Source: Nodosilinea sp. LEGE 07088 (GTDB lineage: Bacteria > Cyanobacteriota > Cyanobacteriia > Phormidesmidales > Phormidesmidaceae). From it: a DNA stretch of 64,000 nt. Location of the stretch: NCBI RefSeq assembly GCF_015207395.1, contig NZ_JADEWX010000005.1:25096-89095 (forward strand), in the 5' to 3' direction. Positions within the stretch are counted from its first letter, which is position 1; each line of letters begins with the position of its first letter. This document shows, piece by piece, positions 28,332 to 36,296 of the stretch. The notes below the pieces were generated by a model that ran no database searches, was not told the origin of the DNA, and was given only the letters and a program-made list of their open reading frames with translations. A program made the position numbers and the translations under genes.

Positions 28332-28780
28332 CGGAGCGTTCATTTACCGATGTAGATCGGGTTGAGTCGCTGAAGGCCGCTGTTATGGCCGGGGTCGCGG
28401 CGGGATGCGCGGCGGCGGTGCTGCTGCTCTTGCATCGGGTTCCCAATCTGGGTTGGGGGGCGGCGCTGCGATCGCTGACTTCTGGCCTCAGCGGCAGTAC
28501 ATTTTGGCTCAGCGCGGCGATCGCAGGGATCTCTGGCGGGCTATTTGGCATTACCTACCGCTATGCCGTGCGCCAGGACAACAACTCGCAGCTCAAGGCA
28601 GGCGTTGTTTTAGCCTTTAGCCTGGTGCGGGGACTGGCGCTGGTCAATGTGGCGGCGGCAGTGAGTCTACGGGGCTGGCCGTTTACGGTGGCGATCGCCG
28701 AAAGCTTGCTGATGTTTGTCGCCGCCGCTGTGGTGTTGGAGGTAGCCCAGCGGCAGGGCTGGGTTAAGGCTGTAAATTAG
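28328..28780 (+). CDS. Small membrane protein of unknown function
   Basis: 150 residues with three or four hydrophobic helices (VMAGVAAGCAAAVLLLL, FWLSAAIAGISGGLFGI, LVRGLALVNVAAAVSL, and a C-terminal helix). The pattern suggests a conserved cyanobacterial inner-membrane protein. No catalytic motif is seen. The start codon overlaps the stop of the FAD oxidase, implying a shared role or at least shared expression. Confidence 0.75.
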   Translation: MTERSFTDVDRVESLKAAVMAGVAAGCAAAVLLLLHRVPNLGWGAALRSLTSGLSGSTFWLSAAIAGISGGLFGITYRYAVRQDNNSQLKAGVVLAFSLVRGLALVNVAAAVSLRGWPFTVAIAESLLMFVAAAVVLEVAQRQGWVKAVN

Positions 28781-29125
28781 CGTTTCCATATTTCTGTGAA
28801 AACGTTTGATGAACGACAATGGCCATAGAGTACACCTCTGCAAAGAACAACATTAACGGTTTTGACGGGTTGGCAACGGTGGGAGATGGGTTTGGCGCTC
28901 AGCATCAGAGCCGAACGAGCGACCCTGAGCTAAGCGAGGTATTGCGTTGCTGTCGCTAGAATTGCCCAATGGGGTTGCGATGGTCAAAGACCGGCCTTAA
29001 GGGCCAATGCGACAAATGCGTTAACGGGTTGGCAAATATGCGTCACATGGCTTAGACCTCTGGCGATGCGGGCGCAGGTAACCCATGGGATTGAGTAAAG
29101 GTGCCGTGCAGCAGGACAACGCTAC
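28781..29125. other. Gene-free start of the first accessory island
   Basis: No convincing ORF. The 17-mer at 28831-28847 (TACACCTCTGCAAAGAA) recurs exactly at 61740-61756, beside an attC-like site. After both copies comes a TAACGG (28853 and 61767). AACGGGTTGGCAA-like words recur at about 28866 and 29020. This may be a decayed attC half site. Confidence 0.35.
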
Positions 29126-29335
29126 ACAGCTGTGCCACTTCTTTACACAGCTGTGCCAGTAAAGCGGATCGCGGGGTCGATCAGCTTTATCGCGAGGTCG
29201 ATCTGCTTTACAGCTATGCCACTTTGCCTTACAGCTGTGCCAGTAAGGCTGATCGCAGGGTCGATCGACTTCACAGCGGCCACGATCTGCTTCATCGCGG
29301 GGGCCATAGGCTTTATTGCGGCCTCAGGGTGTTAT
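29126..29335 (+). repeat. Degenerate 21-bp tandem array encoding heptads
   Basis: About ten consecutive 21-bp units, typified by ACAGCTGTGCCAGTAAAGC and ATCGCGGGGTCGATCAGC. Units at 29147 and 29231 are the best-matching pair, giving an 84-bp higher-order period. In one frame every unit reads as a hydrophobic heptad, for example TAVPVKR, IAGSISF, IARSICF, TAMPLCL. A 105-codon frame starting at a GTG (29132) and ending at 29449 would contain it. I cannot tell whether that frame is expressed. Confidence 0.8.
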
Positions 29336-29454
29336 ACACAATCCGCATTGAGAAACCTTGATTCAAAACAGACCTGTAGGCACCGCCCACCTTCCACCTC
29401 CCGCTCCCATCGGGGATTTGACAGGGAGGGTTTGATGGTGGGTGAATGAGTCAG

Positions 29455-29477
29455 GTGGTGGGCATTGCCCACCCTAC
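29455..29477. repeat. GTGGGCATTGCCCAC hairpin
   Basis: A near-perfect palindrome flanked by GGTG and CCTACC, belonging by sequence to the GTAGG(G)TGGGCA element type also seen at 22523 and 43937. It lies 20 bp from the 3' end of the integrase remnant. Confidence 0.6.
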
Positions 29478-29496
29478 CTTTGGACTCGGCTCTCAT

Positions 29497-29744
29497 TTAG
29501 AGAAACAAAATGACGCTCAATGCCTGGCTTTGAGTGGATGCGGCCACCTGCTCTTGCACCGCCAGATGGGTTAAAAACTGAGTGACCTCTGCTGTGCCCA
29601 TCTCTTGTGGGTGACGCTTGTTGTGGAACAAGATGTAGCGGCGAATCCAGTAAATTAGGTTTGCTTTGTCCGGTAGGAGTAATGTTTGAGCCTCAGGGCA
29701 TCTTGTACCTGGTCTAGCAGTTTCTTGGGACGAGGCGGTTCCAT
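29497..29744 (-). pseudogene. Integron-integrase-like tyrosine recombinase, N-terminal remnant
   Basis: From an ATG at 29744 the minus strand reads PPRPKKLLDQVQDALRLKHY, then a stop in the wrong frame near 29665. One frame over it continues as YWIRRYILFHNKRHPQEMG, AEVTQFLTHLAVQEQVAAS and TQSQALSVILFL, ending at 29497. This is the N-terminal SAM-like core-binding domain (phage_int_SAM_4) of integron-type integrases, broken by one frameshift. The whole catalytic domain with the RHRHY residues is missing. The 5' end faces the core-site heptamer at 29966, as intI faces attI in an integron. Confidence 0.8.
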
Positions 29745-29832
29745 GGCAGACTCCGTACATGAGTATCAATTGCAACACCATAGTACCCATGAACTCTAAG
29801 GAAGATTGGAAGATATGCGGATCTTGTCTGCC

Positions 29833-29947
29833 TATCTACCCCTGAGAGGGCTAATATGCAGATTATTCGCCGCCTATCTACCCTCTGAAGGTGATTATGC
29901 AGCAGATAATCTGCATATCTACCCCACAGCGGGGATATAGGCAGATT
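29833..29947. repeat. Three ~41-bp tandem units with internal hairpins
   Basis: Units begin with TATCTACCC at 29833, 29875 and 29916 (spacing 42 and 41). Each has a short CCC/GGG hairpin, then a TATGCAGATTA-like stretch; a near-palindrome GCAGATAATCTGC lies at 29902-29914. The array fills the space between the integrase relic's start and the core-site heptamer, where attI would lie. Confidence 0.75.
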
Positions 29948-29965
29948 AGATCAGTCCAATAACTT

Positions 29966-30130
29966 GTTAGCTGCGCGACTCGAAGTCGTTCGGGGGAGTT
30001 GGAAGGACTCCTGAAAGTCCTTCCCTGCCAGTGTTCAGGCAGATGTCCGCATCGGAATATTCAACCAGTAATGGGAGGGTAGCATCAGCAGACGAGGTTA
30101 ACTGTCGAAGCACCTTCAGAGCCAAATTGA
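29966..30130 (+). other. Core-site heptamer and cassette-like fragment (copy at island 1)
   Basis: GTTAGCT at 29966-29972 fits the G^TTRRRY core-site pattern with one mismatch. The next ~158 bp, starting GCGCGACTCGAAGTCG, are the inverted counterpart of 60360-60510, which also abuts a core heptamer. An 80-codon minus frame (30209 to 29967) crosses it and stops with TAA inside the heptamer. I do not recognise that frame. The other copy has a TGA in the corresponding frame, so it is probably non-functional. Confidence 0.6.
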
Positions 30131-30197
30131 GGGTGCAGGCTAGGGCAAGGTTGCTAGGGATAACGTGAGTGAATCCTTGATGAGGCTTCGTTAATTT

Positions 30198-30740
30198 AGG
30201 TGCTCGCAATGGCTGATACGAGCATGTTGGGGCCTATGGGAATCGGCAGCGGCTAAATGTCGGTTGAGAACACCCCGCCCCCGGAGTATAGAGGAGTCCT
30301 AAGGCAACCGCATCTCCACCCCGTGCGGAACGAGGAAACCCCGATAGAGTCCTGGACATGCCGTCATTTTCAGGTAAGCAGAGGGCAACCAATGCCGACA
30401 TCTCTAGCGGGCACAGGATGTCCCAAGACGCGAATGCCGTCCGCCGAAAGGCAAGCGAAAGTCATAACGCGACGGATAGGGCAATACCCAACCCGAAAGG
30501 GTGCAGACGTGGGACAGGTGATGGTCTTGACTGAAGGTGAGATGAGACTTAACTGGCGGGAAAAGTTAGGTACAGGCTTTGGTTTGTAAACGTAACCGCC
30601 AGGACAATTCGCAAGGGTTGTTAAGAATCGGAGACACTGAATCTCAAGACGTTGCTTGAGCCGTGTACGGTGAAAGTCGTATGCACGGTTCTGAGGGGAG
30701 GGAGGGGGATATATATCTAAAACCTCCTCCTTTACCCGAC
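30198..30740 (+). mobile_element. Group II intron, apparently without an ORF
   Basis: The 3' part has a canonical domain V at 30658-30691 and a following domain VI-like stem (GGAGGGGG / CCTCCTCC, about 30700-30730) with an unpaired A-rich patch. The region upstream has typical intron-core words such as AAGGTGAGATGAGACTTAACTGGCG (shown here in part: GAGATGAGACTTAACTGG). The 5' end is uncertain; GTGCTCG at 30198 is a GTGYG-like candidate. At about 540 bp there is no room for a reverse transcriptase, so the intron would need a maturase in trans or be dead. Boundaries are approximate. Confidence 0.7.
30658..30691 (+). ncRNA. Group II intron domain V
   Basis: Thirty-four bases fold as GAGCCGTG / CACGGTTC, a 2-base bulge, TACG / CGTA, and a terminal loop GTGAAAGT. 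It contains the AGC catalytic triad at the base of the stem. Size, bulge and triad match group II domain V. Confidence 0.85.
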
Positions 30741-30808
30741 GGCTGTAGTTATCGTGTGTACTCGGATTATCTCGAATCCTCACAGCAACTCTTGATTCTG
30801 GAGAGGCA

Positions 30809-31381
30809 ATGTTGAAACGGTCTTTTGATATTGTGGTTGCCTTGTTGATCTTGTCTACAACTGCGCCACTGCTTTTGCTCGTTGCTGTGTTGATTCAATT
30901 AGACTCGCCTGGAGTCGTGCTATATCGCTATCCCTGCATCGGTCAAAAGGGTAAGCCGTTTGGATTGATTCGCTTTCGCACAATGGATCGATACTACGAT
31001 CCCCAAGAGACGACTGAACGTCAATTAACTCGCATCGGCGCGATTATCCGAAATTACTCGATCGATGATATTCCCAATCTGCTCAATGTGCTGAAAGGTG
31101 ATCTGAGTATCATTGGTCCTCGCCCTTCGGAACCCCATTTTGTGGATTTAGCGAACCCTGAATGGCAAACTATTCTCTCCGTTCGTCCGGGCTGGATCGG
31201 TCTAGCGATTCTGAGCTTGGGATCAAGCTTTAACGCTAGTGATCCCAAGCTGAAACGCCAGTTAGAGTTGCAGTATGTTGAGCGGCAGTCGTTGAGTTAT
31301 GACTTAGCCCTGTTAATTAAAGCGGTACGATCGCAGATTGTGAGTCGAGGCAACATCAAAGCCCGTGGCAGAAAATGGTAG
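30809..31381 (+). CDS. Bacterial sugar transferase (priming glycosyltransferase, short form)
   Basis: 190 residues, the catalytic domain only of the WcaJ/PglC-like family that loads a sugar-1-phosphate onto undecaprenyl phosphate to start exopolysaccharide synthesis. KRSFDIVVALLILS is followed by a re-entrant hydrophobic helix, FGLIRFRTM, and IDDIPNLLNVLKGDLSIIGPRP. The multi-helix N-terminal domain of larger members is absent. Base composition is lower in GC than neighbouring core genes. It lies between the group II intron and an attC-like site, so it may be cassette- or island-borne. Confidence 0.88.
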   Translation: MLKRSFDIVVALLILSTTAPLLLLVAVLIQLDSPGVVLYRYPCIGQKGKPFGLIRFRTMDRYYDPQETTERQLTRIGAIIRNYSIDDIPNLLNVLKGDLSIIGPRPSEPHFVDLANPEWQTILSVRPGWIGLAILSLGSSFNASDPKLKRQLELQYVERQSLSYDLALLIKAVRSQIVSRGNIKARGRKW

Positions 31382-31408
31382 CCCTCACATTGGGGCTATG
31401 CTTGTAAC

Positions 31409-31513
31409 ATGGCTACTTACAATGTTTCAAACCATTTAGGAGGCGATCGTGCAATGGCTGTGATGGAGTGGTTGGCAGAGATTGTGGAGGAGAGCCAGCT
31501 AACAAGTCGATGA
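31409..31513 (+). pseudogene. Short 3' remnant ORF ending in an attC-like site
   Basis: A 34-codon frame (ATG at 31409; a second ATG at 31454 preceded by AGGAGG at 31439-31444) reads MAVMEWLAEIVEESQLTSR at its end, with the TGA inside the attC-like site. It looks like the tail of a larger cassette gene. No family recognised. Confidence 0.4.
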
Positions 31514-31581
31514 AGCGGACGGTTGAAAGTCTAGGTGCTGAGTTCGAGGTTACTTGTCGCCGCTTATCTTTGTCGTTAGAC
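31497..31581 (+). other. attC-like recombination site (85 bp)
   Basis: It begins with AGCTAAC (RYYYAAC with one mismatch) and ends with GTTAGAC (a perfect GTTRRRY). The inner arms AAGCGG (31513-31518) and CCGCTT (31560-31565) pair, and GCGGACGG matches the minus-strand attC-like site at 61764-61849. Such imperfect palindromes are the recombination sites of integron cassettes. The end is only 14 bp from the menE stop codon. Confidence 0.75.
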
Positions 31582-31594
31582 GATGCATCCTGTT

Positions 31595-32989
31595 TCACAA
31601 CAGGCGTGATTTTATATCTAAAATCCACTTCGCTAGAGCGAGAGCCCGAGAGCGGCTCAGCTTGCCCTGGGCTGTTCTGGGCAGGGCATCCACAAGAATC
31701 CACTGTTTCGGTAGTTTGTAGGCCGCAACCAGAGGCTTTAGAGCCTGTTGCAAGGTCCTTAATAACATCGGGGATTCAGCGACAACCAGGGCGCAGAGCT
31801 GCTGCCCCCAGCGATCGCACGGCAGCCCCACCACACAGACATCGCTGACACCTTCCAGGCTCAGCAGTACCGCCTCAACCTCCTCGGGAAAAACGTTCTC
31901 GCCGCCAGTAACAAGCTTGCTGCTGCTGCGCCCGATCACGTGCAGATAGCCATCGTCATCGAGGTAGCCAACGTCGTCGGTGGTTAGCGATGATGCAGCA
32001 GGAGCAATAGCCTGAGATTTTAGATATCCCTGCGCAAGTGATGCTGCGTGGACAACAATTTTCCCAGGCTGGCCTGAGGGCTGGGGATGATTCTGGTCGT
32101 TGAGGATCACGAGATTGACGTGGGGCAGGGGTCTGCCGCTGCTGCGGTGTCCGACCAAAAACTCCTCGGGCCGCAGCGTCGCGATCTGGGCCGCGGTTTC
32201 GGTCATGCCGTAGGTGAGCGCAACGGGGATTTTTGCGGCCTGGGCCTGGTCGAGCAGCGATCGCCAGGCCGGAGCCCCCCCCAGCAGTACCGCCCGAAAG
32301 CTCCGCAACCAGGGGATGAATTCTCCACCCAGGGTCAACAGTTCTTGGAGCTGGGTCGGCACCAGGGAGAGAAAGCCCTCCGCAGGCAGTGGCAACGGCC
32401 CTTCGGCCTTCAGCTCTCGGTAAGCTTGTAGGGCCAGGCATCCCCCGGTGGCGAAGACTCGCAAGGCCTGCATCAGCCCGCTGACGTGAAACAGCGGCAG
32501 GACACAGTAGGCATGGACTGGCTCCACCCCAAAGTGGGCGACAAATCCCTGAATGGAGACCATGAGCGTATCCCAGGTATGGGCCGCAAACTTAATCTGT
32601 CCGGAGGCCCCGCCGCTGGGAATGAGAATTTGATCGGGGTTCCCCCCCGATACATGGCAGGGATAAGCGCCTAAGCCTGGAGCAAGCGGTGCATCCCTGC
32701 GGCCAGCCACCATGGTTTGCACCTGTTGCCATTCCCACTGACCCCAGCCAGGGTTGGCCAAGACGACAGCACAACCGGCATCCCAGGCGGCCAGGCAGGC
32801 AACCAGAAATTGCAGGGGATTGGGGTCAGCAATTAAGACTCCGGCCCCATCTCCCTGATGGCCGGCTCGGTAGGCAACAAATTGAGGGGTGAGTTGATCG
32901 AGCCGCTGCCAAAATTCCGAGCTGCTGAGGCCAATCAGCCAATCGTCGCCCCGGCGATCGCCCAGCACGTCCCCTAAAGTCTGTCCCAT
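31595..32989 (-). CDS. menE: o-Succinylbenzoate-CoA ligase
   Basis: Activates o-succinylbenzoate with CoA and ATP in phylloquinone synthesis. 464 residues of the ANL (AMP-binding) superfamily: a P-loop-like LIPSGGASGQIKFAAHT, ALTYGMTETAAQI, DVGYLDDDGYLHVIGR, and the C-terminal catalytic Lys in RTAQGKLSR. It is the third gene of a menA-menC-menE operon and overlaps menC by 16 bp. The last residues (WILDIKSRLL) lie next to the attC-like site and may have been altered by nearby recombination. Confidence 0.93.
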   Translation of the reverse strand: MGQTLGDVLGDRRGDDWLIGLSSSEFWQRLDQLTPQFVAYRAGHQGDGAGVLIADPNPLQFLVACLAAWDAGCAVVLANPGWGQWEWQQVQTMVAGRRDAPLAPGLGAYPCHVSGGNPDQILIPSGGASGQIKFAAHTWDTLMVSIQGFVAHFGVEPVHAYCVLPLFHVSGLMQALRVFATGGCLALQAYRELKAEGPLPLPAEGFLSLVPTQLQELLTLGGEFIPWLRSFRAVLLGGAPAWRSLLDQAQAAKIPVALTYGMTETAAQIATLRPEEFLVGHRSSGRPLPHVNLVILNDQNHPQPSGQPGKIVVHAASLAQGYLKSQAIAPAASSLTTDDVGYLDDDGYLHVIGRSSSKLVTGGENVFPEEVEAVLLSLEGVSDVCVVGLPCDRWGQQLCALVVAESPMLLRTLQQALKPLVAAYKLPKQWILVDALPRTAQGKLSRSRALALAKWILDIKSRLL

Positions 32990-33987
32990 AGTTCGGCGGG
33001 GGTGAGGGTATCCCAGTCGTCGGCGAACCAGCCCTGGGTGTCAAAGCCCAGCGCCGGGGCTGGCTCGGGGGCACAGTGGCAGGCCAGGGCCAATGCCGCC
33101 TGCCGGCCCACTCTGGTTTCAAAGGCGGAGGAAAAGACTACTCGGGGGTGATGGGCCTGGCAAAAGGCCTGTAGGCGCTGGGGTAAGCCCGCGATCGCAG
33201 GTTTAACCACCACGACACCGCGCCAGCCTCTGGCCCAGCAAGCCTCCAGTTGAGCCAGGGTGGCGACCGATTCATCCAGGGCGATCGCAGTTTGGTAATG
33301 TGCCGCCAATGTCTGCATGGCTGCCAACCGATCGGGCGGTAGCGGCTGCTCCAGGTATGCGATCGTCGCCACGTGAGGATCGGCGTTGATGCGATCGCAG
33401 ACTGTCAGCCATTGCTCTGCTTGCTCGAGACTCAGGCCCCCATTGGCATCCAGGCGCAGTTGAGCATCGTGGGGAAGTGCCTCTATCAACTGCTCTAGCC
33501 ATTGGATTTCCTCGGTCATAGCCTGCACCCCAATTTTCCATTTCAGGGTGCGGTGCCCTCGGGCTATGGGTTGGTGTGCCATAGCCAAAGCCGCTGCTCC
33601 GGTGGGCAAGAGGCCGCAGATGTCGGCGTTAGCGAAGCTATCCGAAGGAACCGCCGATTCTGCCCGATCGATCGCCGCCGTCAGATCGGCCAGGGCGCAG
33701 GCCAGACCAAATTGGGTGGCCGACAGTTCATTGGGCACGGCCCCGGGTTGCCATGCTCCGCCCCTGGTTTGGCAGAAGGCCAGGGCATCTGCCACCGTTT
33801 CGGTACCAAACCAGGGAATCGGCGCAATCTCGCCATACCCGACTCGGGCCTGGCTATCCCTCAGTTGCACCAGCAGCCCCTCCCGCCAACGCCACGATCC
33901 GTGAGCGGTTTTCAGGGGCCGGGCAAACTGCCTGCGGTAAGCACGCACCGCGACATCAACCCCCATAGGCGCTGAGCCCATAGACAC
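32974..33987 (-). CDS. menC: o-Succinylbenzoate synthase
   Basis: Enolase-superfamily enzyme that dehydrates SHCHC to o-succinylbenzoate. 337 residues with the LKWKIGVQ catalytic-lysine strand, metal-binding RLDANGGLS, AYLEQPL and LDESVAT aspartate/glutamate positions, and VVVKPAIAG with the second lysine. An alternative ATG lies at 33966. It overlaps menA by up to 32 bp and menE by 16 bp, so the three are translationally coupled. Confidence 0.93.
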   Translation of the reverse strand: MSMGSAPMGVDVAVRAYRRQFARPLKTAHGSWRWREGLLVQLRDSQARVGYGEIAPIPWFGTETVADALAFCQTRGGAWQPGAVPNELSATQFGLACALADLTAAIDRAESAVPSDSFANADICGLLPTGAAALAMAHQPIARGHRTLKWKIGVQAMTEEIQWLEQLIEALPHDAQLRLDANGGLSLEQAEQWLTVCDRINADPHVATIAYLEQPLPPDRLAAMQTLAAHYQTAIALDESVATLAQLEACWARGWRGVVVVKPAIAGLPQRLQAFCQAHHPRVVFSSAFETRVGRQAALALACHCAPEPAPALGFDTQGWFADDWDTLTPAELWDRL

Positions 33988-34882
33988 TGAGCCAGAGGCC
34001 CAGACTCAACAGCACACCGCTCCAAAAGTGAAAGCCAATAGCAAAAAATTTGGCGTTAAAGACCCGCCCAGGCTGGTCATGATAGCGGGTGACGTGGCGA
34101 CTCAGCCGCCAGGCCGACGGCAGACTCACAAACACCAGCCCTGCCTCCAGGGGCAGCCGACCTGACCCAATCCCCAGGGCTGCGATCGCAAACACAATGC
34201 CACAGATCCAGGGCACTAGCGCCGCCCCTCGACCCGTGCCCAGGCGCACAATGGGCGATCGCTTACCGGCGGCCAAGTCGTCGTCTACCTGGTGAAAGTG
34301 AGAACAAAACAGCACCAGGGTAGTGGTCAGTCCGACAATCACCCCTACCAGTTGACTGCCCCACGACCAGCTCTGGGTCTGGCTGTAGTAGGCCGCCCCC
34401 AGGGCTAAGGGGCCAAAACTAAAGAAACACAACACTTCGCCTAAGCCCTGGTAGCCGAGGCGAAAGGGTGGCCCCTGGTAGAGGTAGCCGAGACCGCAGC
34501 AGAGCAAAATGAGTACCAGCACCGTGGGGTCTTGCTGGAGCAGCGCGATCGCCACAATGCCGGCCATGCCCAAGGCCAAACACAGATTGGCGAGGGTAAA
34601 TACCAGCCCCCGATTGCGGGTGAGATTAACCACAGAATGGGCCTTATTCACATCGATGCCGGTGTCAGCATCAAACACATCATTACTGAGATTTTCCCAG
34701 GCTAAAATAAGCACCGCCGACAGTAAAAATAGCGCAAAAATACTGCCGTTAAACTGGCCCGTCTCAGCGTAAGCGATCGCGCTCCCCACCACCATCGGCA
34801 TCATGGCAACGCTATACATAGGGGGCTTGATGGCGGCCAGCCAGAGCTTACGGGCCGCAGAATCTACCGATTGAGTGGTCAT
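33956..34882 (-). CDS. menA: 1,4-Dihydroxy-2-naphthoate phytyltransferase
   Basis: UbiA-family integral membrane prenyltransferase that attaches phytyl to DHNA, giving the phylloquinone precursor used by photosystem I. About 308 residues from the ATG at 34882; an upstream GTG at 34903 would add seven. Nine or so membrane helices; the first Asp-rich motif is NDVFDADTGID and the second is in FHQVDDDLAAGKRS. It is first in the menA-menC-menE operon. Confidence 0.94.
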   Translation of the reverse strand: MTTQSVDSAARKLWLAAIKPPMYSVAMMPMVVGSAIAYAETGQFNGSIFALFLLSAVLILAWENLSNDVFDADTGIDVNKAHSVVNLTRNRGLVFTLANLCLALGMAGIVAIALLQQDPTVLVLILLCCGLGYLYQGPPFRLGYQGLGEVLCFFSFGPLALGAAYYSQTQSWSWGSQLVGVIVGLTTTLVLFCSHFHQVDDDLAAGKRSPIVRLGTGRGAALVPWICGIVFAIAALGIGSGRLPLEAGLVFVSLPSAWRLSRHVTRYHDQPGRVFNAKFFAIGFHFWSGVLLSLGLWLSVYGLSAYGG

Positions 34883-35117
34883 AGCACTGTAATTTCTCCA
34901 CACCTACCATATCGCTAAGCTGGGCAACAGCTGCGGCCAATTTTATCTGGGCGACCTCAGCCATCAGGTCAAAAACACGGAGACTTTAGTCTAAAAAGTT
35001 ACGTGATTTTCCATAGCGAATTGTTAATTAAGCTTGTGCATATTAAAGCCACAGACATCTGCTTGATTGGTTTGGTTGGGCAGGGTCTAGTGCATCAACC
35101 CTATGGAGATTTCAGCT

Positions 35118-35495
35118 ATGTCCAGTCGAGGCTTAAACCTGTGCACCCTATCGGGCCATGTGGCTGCTGACCCCCAAGTGCGCAATATTGCGCGCAAGAC
35201 CGGGGGCAATACCCAGGTGGCCGAAGTGACCATTTATGTCGATCGTATTCCCAGCCGCAAAGACAACGACAGCTTTACCGTCGATGTCAGCCTGTGGGAA
35301 GGGTCTCCCGCCTGGCGCAAGCTGACCCACATTAAGAAGGGTTCGCTGATTATCGCCAGCGGGGCGATCGATGCCTCTCCCTACGTCAGCAAGACCGATT
35401 CCCAGGCTCGGGCCGGCTTACAGCTTAAAGCGACGGATATCTTTCTCGATGCGTCGCCCAAGGCCGAAGAGCCCAAAGCCACCCAAGAGTTCTAA
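35118..35495 (+). CDS. Single-stranded DNA-binding protein-like (OB fold)
   Basis: About 125 residues from the ATG at 35118, which has a GGAG nine bases upstream; an ATG at 35103 is possible. It has the SSB pattern: LCTLSGHVAADPQVR, VAEVTIYVDR, FTVDVSLWEGSPAWRKLTHIKKGSLIIASGAID. The C-terminal tail ends in ATQEF rather than the DDDIPF acidic tip of housekeeping SSB. It is probably the second, cyanobacterial-type SSB (thylakoid- or stress-related relatives exist) rather than the replication SSB. Confidence 0.82.
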   Translation: MSSRGLNLCTLSGHVAADPQVRNIARKTGGNTQVAEVTIYVDRIPSRKDNDSFTVDVSLWEGSPAWRKLTHIKKGSLIIASGAIDASPYVSKTDSQARAGLQLKATDIFLDASPKAEEPKATQEF

Positions 35496-35587
35496 CCTAT
35501 TCAACTATTCTGCTGCGCCTAGGCCCATCCCTACAGGTCATACAGTGGCTCGGGTATCCCTTGGAGGGCGGCCAGCAGATGCAGAAT

Positions 35588-35646
35588 CCACGGAGAGCGC
35601 GCCGTGGGTCGAGAGCGGGGATGCGGGTTAAACCGCATCCTTTTTT
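35588..35646 (+). terminator. Rho-independent terminator after the SSB-like gene
   Basis: GGATGCGG (35619-35626) and CCGCATCC (35633-35640) form a perfect 8-bp stem followed by six Ts. A smaller hairpin CCACGG / CCGTGG precedes it (35588-35607). The 120-bp stretch between ssb and the terminator could include a small 3' RNA. Confidence 0.88.
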
Positions 35647-35739
35647 AATGCAAGGCTGTTTTAGTCGGGGTGAGTCGGAGGCCGACTGCGGAGATTGCCG
35701 CCCCAGGGCAAGGGTAAATGACCTGGCCTGAGACACCGA

Positions 35740-36102
35740 TTAACTGGAGCGATCGCGCTGTTGTTGGCGGTGGCTGAGCAGCCAGTTTACCACAGTGGCC
35801 CGCCGGGTCAATCGAGGGATGAGTTGGTCTACCCTGTAGCCCTTAAACCCCAACTCTGCTTTGAGCAACTGCTTGTGAGTAGCCGGAATTGAGCGGGTTA
35901 GCTGTACGGTGGCGGGGCGGCTTTCAATAAAGTTGGGAGGCTGGGGATATTTCTCTGACCAGGCGGGTTCCACCCCCGAGCTATCCCACCCGGCGGTGGT
36001 TTCTCGGTAGCCCAAACCCTGCCAGACCAATTTGTTGACGGCATCGTCGTCGAGTTCATCGTTGAGAATTGCCCACAGGGTATCGTCGGTCAATGGGGGC
36101 AT
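35740..36102 (-). CDS. DUF1823 family protein
   Basis: 120 residues with the family's order of motifs: LTDDTLWAILNDELDDDAVNKLVWQGLGYR, PPNFIESRPATVQLTRSIP, KQLLKAELGFKGYRVDQL, and the C-terminal RRATVVNWLLS. The family is confined mainly to cyanobacteria and plastids and has no known function. Monocistronic on the minus strand. Confidence 0.85.
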   Translation of the reverse strand: MPPLTDDTLWAILNDELDDDAVNKLVWQGLGYRETTAGWDSSGVEPAWSEKYPQPPNFIESRPATVQLTRSIPATHKQLLKAELGFKGYRVDQLIPRLTRRATVVNWLLSHRQQQRDRSS

Positions 36103-36296
36103 AGTTACTCATCCATTTGCTAGCGATTTCCGGTGGGCAAGTCTGGGTTAACTGGCCCTAGCTGGCTACTTATTATCACGCAAATTATCGCGCAAACTGG
36201 CTACCTGTCGGTCACGTCCCCACCCCAGATCGCACTTATTAAGCAGAGGCTGTGTTGAATATCCCTGGGTCAGTTGGCGGCGACAAGGAGTCAATC

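Noticed and set aside
29126..29335. CRISPR array
   Set aside because: Units are contiguous 21-mers with no unique spacers; no cas gene is present anywhere in the window.
29833..29947. CRISPR array
   Set aside because: Only three 41-bp units that repeat along their whole length, with no variable spacers.
30257..30589. 110-codon frame inside the group II intron region
   Set aside because: No protein family features; the sequence is better explained as intron RNA core.
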